Shown here piece after piece: positions 52,591 through 61,446 of a stretch of DNA of 64,000 nt (positions within the stretch are counted from its first letter, which is position 1; each line of letters begins with the position of its first letter). The notes beneath the pieces are model-generated. The model saw only the letters and a list, made by a program, of their open reading frames with translations. It searched no databases and was not told the origin of the DNA. The translations under genes and the position numbers were made by a program. This stretch comes from Bacillus_BE sp042263505. GTDB lineage: Bacteria > Bacillota > Bacilli > Bacillales > Cytobacillaceae. The stretch spans positions 26,725 to 90,724 of the forward strand of contig NZ_JBHKFI010000019.1 in NCBI RefSeq assembly GCF_042263505.1. Direction: 5' to 3'.

Positions 52591-52911
52591 ATGAATAACA
52601 TTACAGAAATGCTTAAAGGTGTGCTTGAGGGTTGCGTGCTAGAAATTATCAGCCGTGGCGAAACCTACGGCTATGAAATCACACAGAAGCTGCGAGCACT
52701 TGGCTTTAGCGACATTGTGGAGGGAACAGTTTACACCATCACGATGCGGCTCGAAAAAAATAAACTCGTGGATATTGAGAAAAAGTCATCCACAATAGGA
52801 CCACCGCGCAAATTTTATCGGCTCAATGAAGCTGGCCAGCAAGAACTGGCAAATTTCTGGGCCAAATGGAACTTTGTCTCAAGCAAACTAAACGAATTAA
52901 AAGGAAGATAA
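52591..52911 (+). CDS. PadR family transcriptional regulator
   Basis: 106 aa winged HTH: MLKGVLEGCVLEIISRGETYGYEI, then VEGTVYTITMRLEKNKLVDI and GPPRKFYRLNEAGQQEL, the PadR signature. The frame opens at 52552, but the ATG at 52591 gives the normal N-terminus. It is the first gene of a cassette with three DUF1048 genes and is probably their repressor. Confidence 0.9.
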   Translation: MNNITEMLKGVLEGCVLEIISRGETYGYEITQKLRALGFSDIVEGTVYTITMRLEKNKLVDIEKKSSTIGPPRKFYRLNEAGQQELANFWAKWNFVSSKLNELKGR

Positions 52912-52926
52912 AGGAGGAAAACAAAC

Positions 52927-53259
52927 ATGAGTATTTTAGAAAAAATCTTTGGAGATTTTAGCGAAAAAAAAGCCTGGCGTGAAATGGAAAACCGCGCAAA
53001 AGCCTTACCTGAAGACTACTACAACGCCTATAAAGCAATGCAAAAATATCTCTGGAACACTGGCGGCGTGATGGATTGGCAAGAAACGAAATTCGTCTTT
53101 AATCACATCATCGATCTTCTTGAAGAAGCCGCTGCCGATGGCAAGCGCGTTAAAGAAGTTACTGGCAACGACGTAGCAGCCTTCTGTGATGATCTTGCCA
53201 TTGATGCAAAATCGTGGATTGATAAGCAACGTCAAAAACTTAACGATGCGATTAAATAA
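52927..53259 (+). CDS. DUF1048 family protein, paralogue 1
   Basis: 110 aa all-helical protein. Pattern: FGDFSEKKAWREMENRAKAL, then PEDYYNAYKAMQKYLW and VTGNDVAAFCDDLAIDA. It starts 15 nt after the PadR gene with AAAGGAGG as RBS. The function is unknown; family members are usually found next to PadR regulators. Confidence 0.87.
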   Translation: MSILEKIFGDFSEKKAWREMENRAKALPEDYYNAYKAMQKYLWNTGGVMDWQETKFVFNHIIDLLEEAAADGKRVKEVTGNDVAAFCDDLAIDAKSWIDKQRQKLNDAIK

Positions 53260-53301
53260 TAGAACTTTGCTGAACAGCTTAGTATCTTAAAGGAGACTAC
53301 A

Positions 53302-53655
53302 ATGAACTTTTTAGAAAAAATAACCGGCAGCGATATGACTAAAGAAATGAAAGGTTTTGAAGCACGAGCAAAAGTCTTACCAGCTGAATATCAAACTGCT
53401 TGGAAAGAAATTATAAGTAATCTCTGGATTCACGGAGATTTCACTGGTCGTAATCTGATGCCGATTCTTGACAGTGCTCTTGAACTGCTTGAAGTTACAT
53501 CAGCAGACGGCCAGAGCGTCGAAGAAGTACTAGGAGATGATATCAAAGGCTTCTGCGCAGCGCTTGTTGGTGACGAAGGCGCAAAAACTTATCGAGATAA
53601 ATGGCGTGACCAACTCAACAAGAACGTAGAAAGAAAATTAGGAGGACTGAAATGA
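53302..53655 (+). CDS. DUF1048 family protein, paralogue 2
   Basis: 117 aa, the most divergent of the three paralogues (ITGSDMTKEMKGFEARAKVL, then LGDDIKGFCAALVGDEGA). RBS AAAGGAG. It overlaps the start of paralogue 3 by 4 nt, so the two are translationally coupled. Confidence 0.86.
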   Translation: MNFLEKITGSDMTKEMKGFEARAKVLPAEYQTAWKEIISNLWIHGDFTGRNLMPILDSALELLEVTSADGQSVEEVLGDDIKGFCAALVGDEGAKTYRDKWRDQLNKNVERKLGGLK

Positions 53656-53984
53656 GTATTAAAGAAATCATCGAAGGCAAAAAAGAATGGAGAGCCCATG
53701 TTGCACGTGTCAAAGCGCTTCCACAAGATTACCAAATTGTCTATAAAGAGATTCAAAAATATCTCTTCAAAGTCGGTCCTGTTGAGCTAAATGAAGGTAT
53801 CGGACTGCTATCGGAAATTCTCAGCTTCTTTGAAGAAGGCGCAGCTGCTGGGAAAGGCGTGCTTGAAGTCACAGGAACAGACGTTGCTGCTTTCTGCGAT
53901 GCGCTAATTGAAGATTCAAAAACTTACGCTGATCTCTATCAAGAATCGATCAATCAAAAAGTCGATAAGGCTATGAAAAAATAG
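53652..53984 (+). CDS. DUF1048 family protein, paralogue 3
   Basis: 110 aa, closest to paralogue 1 (KEWRAHVARVKALPQDYQ, then IVYKEIQKYLF and VTGTDVAAFCDAL). It ends the cassette, which is followed by a long inverted repeat. G+C content and codon use of the three genes are higher than in their surroundings. Confidence 0.87.
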   Translation: MSIKEIIEGKKEWRAHVARVKALPQDYQIVYKEIQKYLFKVGPVELNEGIGLLSEILSFFEEGAAAGKGVLEVTGTDVAAFCDALIEDSKTYADLYQESINQKVDKAMKK

Positions 53985-53994
53985 AAGGAACGTA

Positions 53995-54037
53995 GTACTT
54001 AGACGGCAAAATTCTATCGAACTTTTGCCTAAGTACT
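53995..54037. terminator. long inverted repeat closing the DUF1048 cassette
   Basis: AGTACTTAG..GGCAAAA pairs with TTTTGCCTAAGTACT; there is no T-tract. A second hairpin, ACTCGAA/TTCGAGT, follows at about 54053-54077. The arm contains the same AGTACT found in the cassette promoter. Confidence 0.55.
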
Positions 54038-54149
54038 GTGTTAACTTCCCAAACTCGAAAGTATCGTTCGAGTTTGAGAAGTGTAGGAAATGAAAGAAAG
54101 AATCAAAATAGGCTGGGCACATTTTTCTCCATTTGAATCCCCCTAATGA

Positions 54150-54680
54150 TCAATGTAAGAATATTGCACCAAAGACAAGAGCCCCAGTTATGACATAGGC
54201 CGGATGAACCTTCCATTTCTCTAGCAACAAGAAACTAGCTAGGATTAAAAAGATGGTCATAAACATTCCATTCCCCTGATAGGAATTCAAAAAGAAATCA
54301 ACAGTTATGATTCCAAGGAGAACTGCAATGGCTGGTCGGATATTTTGTGTCATTTTCTTCACATTTGCTGAATCTTTATATTTATAGATAAGTCCTAAAA
54401 ATAAAATCATCAAGATTAGCGATGGAGCGATCGTTGCAAATAAAGCGACGATAGATCCGATAAACCCCCCCTGCTGAAAACCGATATATCCAGCCATTTT
54501 GGTGGCAATTGGGCCAGGCAAGGAATTTCCAAAAGCAAGTACTTCACTAAATTGATGAACGGTCAGCCAGCCATAATGGTCTACCACTTCTTTTTCAATT
54601 AATGGGATAGATGCAGGGCCACCTCCATAGCCTAGAATGCTTGGAAGGAAAAAAGCCATAAAAATGTGTATGTATTTCAT
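54150..54680 (-). CDS. chromate transporter, short-chain subunit (YwrA-like)
   Basis: 176 aa CHR domain with the repeated GYGGGPASIPLI and GNSLPGPIATKMAGYIG motifs and about six helices. Short-chain CHR proteins act as heterodimers; the partner is the gene 15 nt upstream. In B. subtilis the pair YwrB/YwrA exports chromate and lies next to ywrC and ywrD, as in this arrangement. Confidence 0.88.
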   Translation of the reverse strand: MKYIHIFMAFFLPSILGYGGGPASIPLIEKEVVDHYGWLTVHQFSEVLAFGNSLPGPIATKMAGYIGFQQGGFIGSIVALFATIAPSLILMILFLGLIYKYKDSANVKKMTQNIRPAIAVLLGIITVDFFLNSYQGNGMFMTIFLILASFLLLEKWKVHPAYVITGALVFGAIFLH

Positions 54681-54695
54681 GAGATTGATTTCCCC

Positions 54696-55328
54696 CTATT
54701 TTTTAACTCCTAATTTGTTCTTATCATGTAATTTGGGTAACCAAGCTAGGGACATTAAGACAATAATAATAATCGCAGGATGAATCGAAAAAACCTCGAT
54801 CGCAACGATACTGAATACCACGATGATGATATTTTTCAACCAGCCAAGTTCTTTATTAGCCATTTTCAGGAAATCCCATGTCATTACACCAAGCATCACG
54901 CATACAACAGGGACGACTGCCTTTGTCATCCCAGCCACCCATGACATATGCTTGAAACTCGATAAAGTAGTTAAGAGAATAATCATTAAAATGACAGTTG
55001 GAATGACCGTTGCGATAATCGCATTCAGCATTCCCCCTATCCCTTTTATTCGATATCCGATATATCCGGCCATTTTGGTGGCAATTGGTCCAGGCAAGGT
55101 ATTAGCTAATGCTAAAGTATCGGCAAACTCCTTATCATCAAACCATTGATAACGTTCAACTACCTCCCGATGAATAAGAGGAATCGCTGAGGGTCCTCCT
55201 CCATAACCAAGCATACCAGACCTAAAAAAGGCGATAAAAATCGTTCGATGTTTCACATTTTGCTCATTTGAAGTTTGATCGTGTTGCTCATCTTCTTGCT
55301 GTTCTATTATCTTTGGTTGTTCTACCAT
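54696..55328 (-). CDS. chromate transporter, short-chain subunit (YwrB-like)
   Basis: 210 aa CHR domain preceded by a Gln/Glu-rich N-terminal extension of about 30 residues. Motifs GYGGGPSAIPLIHREV and ANTLPGPIATKMAGYIG mirror those of the partner. The frame runs upstream to 55397 through the end of the gamma-glutamyltransferase gene, but the ATG at 55328 (GGAG about 10 nt away, overlapping the stop codon of that gene by 7 nt) is the coupled start. Confidence 0.87.
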   Translation of the reverse strand: MVEQPKIIEQQEDEQHDQTSNEQNVKHRTIFIAFFRSGMLGYGGGPSAIPLIHREVVERYQWFDDKEFADTLALANTLPGPIATKMAGYIGYRIKGIGGMLNAIIATVIPTVILMIILLTTLSSFKHMSWVAGMTKAVVPVVCVMLGVMTWDFLKMANKELGWLKNIIIVVFSIVAIEVFSIHPAIIIIVLMSLAWLPKLHDKNKLGVKK

Positions 55329-56936
55329 ACGGCTATCGCTCCATCTGTTCTCGGTTCTGTCCCGCCAAACAATACACCGGTTAAAGGGTCCCGCCAAATA
55401 ATTTGTCCACGGCCAAATTCTGATGAGTCAACGGATACCTCTATCTGATGTCCCTTTTGAACTAATCCCTCCATGATGTGTCCTGGGACGCTTTTTTCAA
55501 GAAGGATATGATAATCCTTTATCCACTGCCATCTTGGGGCATCGAGTGCTGCCTGTGGGTTCATTTGAAAATCAATCATATTCATTAATACCTGTGTATG
55601 TCCCTGTGGTTGCATGAATGCACCCATTACACCAAAAGGTCCAATTGGAGTGGTTCCTTGCGAAATAAAGCCCGGAATGATGGTATGATAGGTTTTCTTT
55701 CCAGGAGCTAATGCATTTATATGGTTTCGATTCAAGGAAAAATTATGGCCACGATTTTGCAATAATATTCCCGTATCCGGCACCACGATGGCTGAACCAA
55801 AATCCATATAATTGCTCTGAATAAAGGAAACCATATTTCCTTCCTCATCCGCGGTAGCTAAATAAACTGTACCGCTATGCTGAGGTTGACCTGACTCAGG
55901 AAGACTTGCCACAGAATGAATGAATTCCCTTCTCTTCGCTACATAGCTTTCTGAAAGCAAAGCATCGATTTTTACTTTCATTGATCTTGGATCAGAAATG
56001 TGTTTTTCCCCATCTGCAAAAGCGAGCTTCATTGCTTCCAGTTGAAAATGGTATGTATCCAAATGCTCCTTCTCGTGAAAATGAAATCCTTCCAATATTT
56101 TTAATGCCATTAAGGCAACTAGTCCCTGACCATTCGGAGGAATTTCCCAAATGTCATAACCTTTATAATTTACTTTTATCGGATCGACCCATTCAGGTTG
56201 ATATTGCTCCAGATCAACATTTCGGATAAATCCATCATATTGCTGGGATAATTGATCAATTTTTGCCGCAAGTTCTCCTTTATAAAACGCCTCTGCATTC
56301 GTTTCAGCTATTAACTCCAGTGTTTGCGCAAATTCCTCTGAGCGCCACACTTCCCCTATATTTGGCGCCCTTCCATCTGGAGCAAAGGTTTGGAAAAAAG
56401 CCTCGTATTCCTCTCCTTCTACTGTATTTTGCAATTCCTTCACAGCCCTTGCCCAATTTCTTCCTAATGTTGGAGATATCGGATATCCTTCTCTTGCATA
56501 TTGGATCGCAGGTTTAAGTACTTCTTTAAGTGAAAGTTTGCCAAAACGATGGGAGAGTGCGGCCCATGCACTGGGTGCTCCAGGAACGGTAATGGGAATG
56601 AACCCTCTTTTTGGCATTTCGAAAATTCCTCTATTTTCTAACGCCTCAATCGAAAGTTGCTTTGGAGCTGGACCGCTAGCATTTAATCCATATAGAGATT
56701 GATTCGTCCACACTAGGGCAAAGGCATCTCCTCCAATCCCATTAGATGTTGGCTCAACCACGGTTAGACAAGCAGCGGTCGCAATCGCGGCATCAATTAA
56801 TTGCATTGCCTCCTTTTTTTAGCATCTCAAGACCTGCTTGCGCGGCTAATGGTTGAGAAGTAGCTACCATGCCTTTTCTACCAATCGTACACACTCTTTT
56901 AGAGGCATATGGATAAGTTAAATACTCATGTTTCAA
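55322..56936 (-). pseudogene. gamma-glutamyltransferase (YwrD-like), frameshifted by a 4-bp duplication
   Basis: The gene starts with TTG at 56936 (RBS GGAGGTG) and reads VCTIGRKGMVATSQPLAAQA to KKGGNAIN, then stops. The duplication AATTAATT at about 56794-56801 shifts the frame; removing 4 bases restores the expected NAIDAAIATAACLTVVEPTS. The downstream frame stays open to 55322 and keeps the catalytic Thr (QHSGTVYLATAD) and the glutamate-binding regions. An ATG at 56806 with AGGAGG very close could start a 494-aa N-truncated product. In B. subtilis ywrD is next to ywrBA as here. Confidence 0.85.
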
Positions 56937-57042
56937 TCATCGCACCTCCATCTTTATTATCCAAAATATGAAAACTTGAAGTTCTCACACTTATTTATTC
57001 TAAATCATTCGTCATTCATCCATAGCTTACAATCAAACAGCC

Positions 57043-57445
57043 TTACTCATGATTAATTTTTAAAGCTGCTTTAATCGATTCGCCACGTTGAACGGATACC
57101 CCAAAATAGATTAAAACAGCTTATAGTGCAGCTAAAGCCATTATTATATTTTCTTTTTGACAGCTAAAGCCCATTGTTCCAACTCTCCATATTTTTCCTT
57201 GCAATGGTCCAAAAGAACTCGCAACTTCAATTTCAAACGCAGTTAGAAGCATTTTTCTAACAGCTTCTCCATTTAAACCAGACGGAATTTCGACACAGGT
57301 TACCGTTGGGAACTTGCAACTCTCTTACCATACAAATTCAACCCCATCGTCTTAATTCCTGCCACTAATGCTTTTTCATGCAAAAGATGTCGCTGATATT
57401 GATTCTCTAACCCTTCCTCTAAGACAAAATGCAGCCCCTCCTTTT
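57043..57445 (-). pseudogene. remnant of a PucG-type (S)-ureidoglycine-glyoxylate aminotransferase
   Basis: C-terminal third of a PLP aminotransferase of the PucG/alanine-glyoxylate group: GLHFVLEEGLENQYQRHLLH, KALVAGIKTMGLNLYG, a frameshift near 57305, then VTCVEIPSGLNGEAVRKML, FGPLQGKIWRVGTMGFSC, an in-frame TAA in LAAL-AVLIYFG, and RGESIKAALKINHE. The N-terminal two thirds are gone. This is a relic of purine (allantoin) catabolism. Confidence 0.8.
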
Positions 57446-57470
57446 GCGATCCCTTTTATCCATAAAAAAA

Positions 57471-57505
57471 AGCCTTCACCATTACTACTGGTAAAAACCT
57501 TTTTT
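57471..57505 (-). terminator. terminator-like hairpin downstream of livF
   Basis: AAGGTTTTTACCA..TGGTGAAGGCTT stem followed by TTTTTTTAT on the minus strand, 57 nt after the livF stop. The stem is imperfect. Confidence 0.5.
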
Positions 57506-57561
57506 ATTAGAATAAATGGTTTCTCTTAAAAGTACCATTCATCCATTTTTATCAGCTTATA

Positions 57562-58269
57562 TTATGCCAAATACGCCTCTTGAACTTCGTGATTCGAAAT
57601 TAATTCTTTTCCATTTCCTTGTAACTTAATTTCTCCATTTTGGATGACATAACCCCGGTCAGCAATATGGAGTGCTTGAAAAGCATTTTGTTCTACTAAT
57701 AGAATGGTGATTCCTTCTTGATTTAACTCTTTGATGATCTCAAATATCTGCTCGACAATGATAGGGGCTAACCCCATCGAAGGTTCATCAAGCATTAATA
57801 AATCAGGGCCAAGCATGAGTGCTCTTCCCATCGCAAGCATTTGCTGCTCCCCGCCACTCATCGTTCCTCCTTTTTGCTCGAGACGCTCTTTTAATTTAGG
57901 AAAATACCGAAATACTCTCTCTAATCTTTCTTTAATGATCGCCTTATTTTTGACAGAAAAGGCTCCCATTAATAGATTTTCCTTAACCGTTAATTTAGGA
58001 AATATCCTTCTGCCCTCTGGAACATGCGCAATTCCGAGAAAGGTATTCTCGTGAGCAGGTCTGTTAGAAATTTCCTGGCCGTTATAGATAATATTTCCTG
58101 TCTTTACTTTTACTAAACCACTGATTGATTTTAATGTCGTAGATTTACCAGCACCATTACTGCCAATCAGGGTGACAATTTCCCCCTTATTCACTTGAAC
58201 ATCGATTCCCTTGAGCGCTTGAATTCCACCATAATAGGTTTCAACACGATTGATTTGCAGCAAGCTCAT
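57562..58269 (-). CDS. livF: branched-chain amino acid ABC transporter ATP-binding protein LivF
   Basis: 235 aa: Walker A GSNGAGKST, signature MSGGEQQMLAMGRAL, Walker B LLMLDEPSMGLAP, H-loop LLVEQN, as in the HAAT family. It is the last gene of the liv operon. Confidence 0.94.
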   Translation of the reverse strand: MSLLQINRVETYYGGIQALKGIDVQVNKGEIVTLIGSNGAGKSTTLKSISGLVKVKTGNIIYNGQEISNRPAHENTFLGIAHVPEGRRIFPKLTVKENLLMGAFSVKNKAIIKERLERVFRYFPKLKERLEQKGGTMSGGEQQMLAMGRALMLGPDLLMLDEPSMGLAPIIVEQIFEIIKELNQEGITILLVEQNAFQALHIADRGYVIQNGEIKLQGNGKELISNHEVQEAYLA

Positions 58270-58281
58270 CCCTTATCCCCC

Positions 58282-59058
58282 TTAACCAGCATGCACAGCA
58301 CCAGACCCTAAATAGGCTTCAATCACTTTCTCATTATTGCGAATCTCCTCTGGTTTCCCTTCAGCAATTTTTTCGCCATGATCCAGTACAAAAATATGCT
58401 CTGAAATTTCCATTACCAGCTTCATATCATGCTCTATTAGTATCACAGTCAGATTAAATTCCTCCCGCATTTTTTTAATTAACTGAGTCAAATTACTTGT
58501 TTCCTTCGGGTTCATCCCAGCTGCCGGCTCATCTAATAAAATAACTTTTGGCTTTGCTGCAAGTGCCCTCGCGATTTCTAATCTACGCTGAGCCCCGTAG
58601 CTTAAATTCATTGCTTTTTCATTTAAAAATGGAGCTAGTCCCACATATTCTAATAATTGATAAGCATCTACCTCTGCATGAAATTCCTCTTTACGCACAC
58701 CTGGACGATTAAATAAAGTCCCCAGTATTCCCGCCCGTAAATGCGTGTGCATCCCCACCAAAACATTCTCAATGACGGACATTTCATCAAATAGACGGAT
58801 GTTTTGAAAGGTCCTGGCGATCCCTCTTTTCGAAACATCATGTGGCTTAAATCCATTGATTTTTTTATTTTCCAACAAAATGGAACCTGAAGTTGGTTGA
58901 TAGACTCCTGTAATCATATTAAAAAAGGTTGTCTTACCTGCACCATTTGGTCCGATTACCGCTGTAATCGAGTTTTGTTCAAAGGTCATCGAAATATTTT
59001 GATTAGCGGTTAACCCACCAAATTGTTTTGTTAAATTTTGCACTTCAAGAATAGACAT
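58282..59058 (-). CDS. livG: branched-chain amino acid ABC transporter ATP-binding protein LivG
   Basis: 258 aa: Walker A GPNGAGKTT, the extended IARTFQNIRLF Q-loop, signature LSYGAQRRLEIARAL, Walker B VILLDEPAAGMNP and H-loop LIEHDM, all typical of LivG. It is 12 nt from livF and 16 nt from livM. Confidence 0.94.
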   Translation of the reverse strand: MSILEVQNLTKQFGGLTANQNISMTFEQNSITAVIGPNGAGKTTFFNMITGVYQPTSGSILLENKKINGFKPHDVSKRGIARTFQNIRLFDEMSVIENVLVGMHTHLRAGILGTLFNRPGVRKEEFHAEVDAYQLLEYVGLAPFLNEKAMNLSYGAQRRLEIARALAAKPKVILLDEPAAGMNPKETSNLTQLIKKMREEFNLTVILIEHDMKLVMEISEHIFVLDHGEKIAEGKPEEIRNNEKVIEAYLGSGAVHAG

Positions 59059-59074
59059 TCAGCCTTCTCCCTTT

Positions 59075-60364
59075 CTAAACCTGTGCTTTTTCTTCATGCA
59101 CAGTATTGGAAATGATTTGGTCAGTTGCTGATTTTCCTTTTTTTAACTTTTCTTCATCAAACTGCTTATTCTTAGCCGGAATTAAGCCTTGCGGTCGGTA
59201 TAGAGCAAAGAGAATTAATAACCCCCCAAAAAGAAACCGCTGCATTTTCGATGGAGATAAGGCTTCAGGAATATGCACTGCACCAGATAAGGTTAATTGA
59301 TTTAACCAATTTGTTAATTCGGTTAATACTTGAAGGTTTAAAATTGTCATTACAGCTGCACCAAGAATAACACCAGGTACACTTCCCATTCCCCCAAGAA
59401 CCACCATGACCAAAATCGTAAAGGATTCAAGCAGAGTGAAGCTTGTTGGATCGACGAAGGTTTGCTTAGCAGCAAAGACGACACCCATCATTCCTGAGAA
59501 GGATGCCCCAATGGCAAATGCCGTAAGCTTTGTCTTTACTAATGGAATTCCCATAGCTTGGGCAGCAATTTCATTTTCCCTTATTGCCTTCCAGGATCGT
59601 CCAATTTTTGAATGTTCAAAACGAAGGACAGTAAATATCGTGAAGATTAATATCACAAGCACAATATAATAGAATTGGCTTGGATAAATAAATTCCATTC
59701 CAAATAGCTTCGGCGGAGTAATAGAAGCAATCCCCATCGCTCCGTTTGTAATATTGATTGGTTTATCAAGGTTATTGAAGACAATCCGAATAATTTCTCC
59801 AAATCCAAGTGTGACAATCGCCAAGTAATCTCCTTTTACCCTTAGCACCGGAACGCCGATTAAAATACCGAATAAAGCAGCAACTAAGCAACCGACAATA
59901 ATCAGGCCCCAAAAGCTTGCACCGGATAATGGATAGTGTCCAAATGGCATAAAATTAGCAGCCTGAGGAGTCGCAAATATCCCATATGTATAGGCACCAA
60001 CGGCAAAAAATGCGACAAAGCCTAAATCTAGCAGACCAGCCATTCCCACAACAATATTCAATCCGAGGGCCATAGCAATGTAGATTCCTACCAAAGTTGC
60101 TACCTCCATATAGGCCTGATACCCATCACCATGACTTGCGGTAAACGGAAGCAAAAAAACAAGCACCACAAAAGCGATTAACCATTTAGTTAAATTTTTA
60201 AAATTGGTAAAGTAAAGCATTAACAGGGAAGCTAGCAGCAGTAAAAAGGCGGTTACTGACTTTTGCGCTAAAAATAAACTTAAAGACGTTACTCCAATAT
60301 AAATGAGGAGGAAGATAGCCTGAGCCGCCTTATGGTTTTTATATGTATTCCATAATGATTTCAT
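59075..60364 (-). CDS. livM: branched-chain amino acid ABC transporter permease LivM
   Basis: 429 aa, longer than the typical LivM because of about three extra N-terminal helices and a charged C-terminal tail. Core motifs: GLLDLGFVAFFAVGAYTYG, KGDYLAIVTLGFGEIIRIVF and GMGSVPGVILGA. It forms the channel with LivH. Confidence 0.92.
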   Translation of the reverse strand: MKSLWNTYKNHKAAQAIFLLIYIGVTSLSLFLAQKSVTAFLLLLASLLMLYFTNFKNLTKWLIAFVVLVFLLPFTASHGDGYQAYMEVATLVGIYIAMALGLNIVVGMAGLLDLGFVAFFAVGAYTYGIFATPQAANFMPFGHYPLSGASFWGLIIVGCLVAALFGILIGVPVLRVKGDYLAIVTLGFGEIIRIVFNNLDKPINITNGAMGIASITPPKLFGMEFIYPSQFYYIVLVILIFTIFTVLRFEHSKIGRSWKAIRENEIAAQAMGIPLVKTKLTAFAIGASFSGMMGVVFAAKQTFVDPTSFTLLESFTILVMVVLGGMGSVPGVILGAAVMTILNLQVLTELTNWLNQLTLSGAVHIPEALSPSKMQRFLFGGLLILFALYRPQGLIPAKNKQFDEEKLKKGKSATDQIISNTVHEEKAQV

Positions 60365-60372
60365 ATTCTCAC

Positions 60373-61359
60373 CTACACTTTCTCTGTAACGGATTTACCA
60401 AGTAAGCCTTCTGGTTTAAAAATTAACACAATAATCAGAATAATAAAGGCGAATACATCCTTATATTCAGAACCAAAGACACCACCTGAAATAATGGATA
60501 AATTAGCTGAAGCGAACATTTCCATCAAACCAAGTAATAATCCACCCAACATGGCACCGCGAATATTTCCAATTCCCCCCAAGACAGCCGCAATAAATGC
60601 CTTTAACCCTAGAATAAAACCAATATAAGGATCAATCGTTCCGTATTGAACGGCAAATAATACCCCTGTTGCTCCACCTAAAGCTGAACCGATAAAAAAG
60701 GTCATGGAGATGACTTTATTTACATTTACAGTCATGAGCGAGGCAGTTTCCCGGTCTTGTGCGACAGCTCTCATGGCCATCCCCCATTTGGTTCGATTAA
60801 CAAAAATATCAAGGATAATCATCATAATAACTGCCGTTACGAGGACAATAATGAATGAGGATTTAATCTGAGCATCATTGAAAACCGAGCTTAAAGCTGA
60901 TGCTTTAATTGAAATTTGTTTTGTAAAAAGGCTTGGACCCGTTAAAATGTAGTTCCCGTTCTTTAGTTCTGCAATAAATCTTACAATATCTTGAAGAACA
61001 AAAGAGAGTCCAATTGCCGTGATAAGAGCGATGAGCTTTGGCGCCTTTCTTAAAGGCCTGTAAGCTACCCTTTCTATTCCCATTCCTAAAAAACCTGTTA
61101 ATAGGGCTGTAATTAATAAGACAACAAATAACATGACAATTGCAGGAAGAGCAGCTACCCAGCCGATTCCTGTTAGTACAATTAAAATCGCGGTTCCGAT
61201 AAAAGCACCCGTCATAAAAATCTCACCATGTGCAAAATTAATTAATTCTAATATTCCATAAACCATTGTATAACCTAATGCAATCACCGCATAAACCGTA
61301 CCTAATGTCAGGCCATCGATCAAGACCTGCGGGATTGTATGTAAAATCTCATGCAGCAT
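60373..61359 (-). CDS. livH: branched-chain amino acid ABC transporter permease LivH
   Basis: 328 aa, about eight helices, with the LivH hallmarks ALGYTMVYGILELINFAHGE, MRAVAQDRETASLMTVNV and LGGIGNIRGAMLGG. RBS AGGAGGTATAGG. It begins 87 nt after the binding protein gene, across a terminator-like hairpin. Confidence 0.94.
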   Translation of the reverse strand: MLHEILHTIPQVLIDGLTLGTVYAVIALGYTMVYGILELINFAHGEIFMTGAFIGTAILIVLTGIGWVAALPAIVMLFVVLLITALLTGFLGMGIERVAYRPLRKAPKLIALITAIGLSFVLQDIVRFIAELKNGNYILTGPSLFTKQISIKASALSSVFNDAQIKSSFIIVLVTAVIMMIILDIFVNRTKWGMAMRAVAQDRETASLMTVNVNKVISMTFFIGSALGGATGVLFAVQYGTIDPYIGFILGLKAFIAAVLGGIGNIRGAMLGGLLLGLMEMFASANLSIISGGVFGSEYKDVFAFIILIIVLIFKPEGLLGKSVTEKV

Positions 61360-61388
61360 CCTATACCTCCTATCTCCATTCTTTATTG

Positions 61389-61432
61389 AAAAAGGGTACG
61401 TCCTCGATTATTTCATGAGTCATACCCTTTTT
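61389..61432 (-). terminator. hairpin between the binding protein gene and livH (attenuator-like)
   Basis: AAAAAGGGTA/TACCCTTTTT stem (61389-61398 with 61423-61432) plus inner GAC/GTC-like pairs. It probably terminates part of the transcripts so that the binding protein is made in excess over the membrane subunits. Confidence 0.7.
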
Positions 61433-61446
61433 CATAAATATGGTTA

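Noticed and set aside
57115..57210. Intact small gene upstream of livF
   Set aside because: The frame is only part of the decayed pucG remnant.
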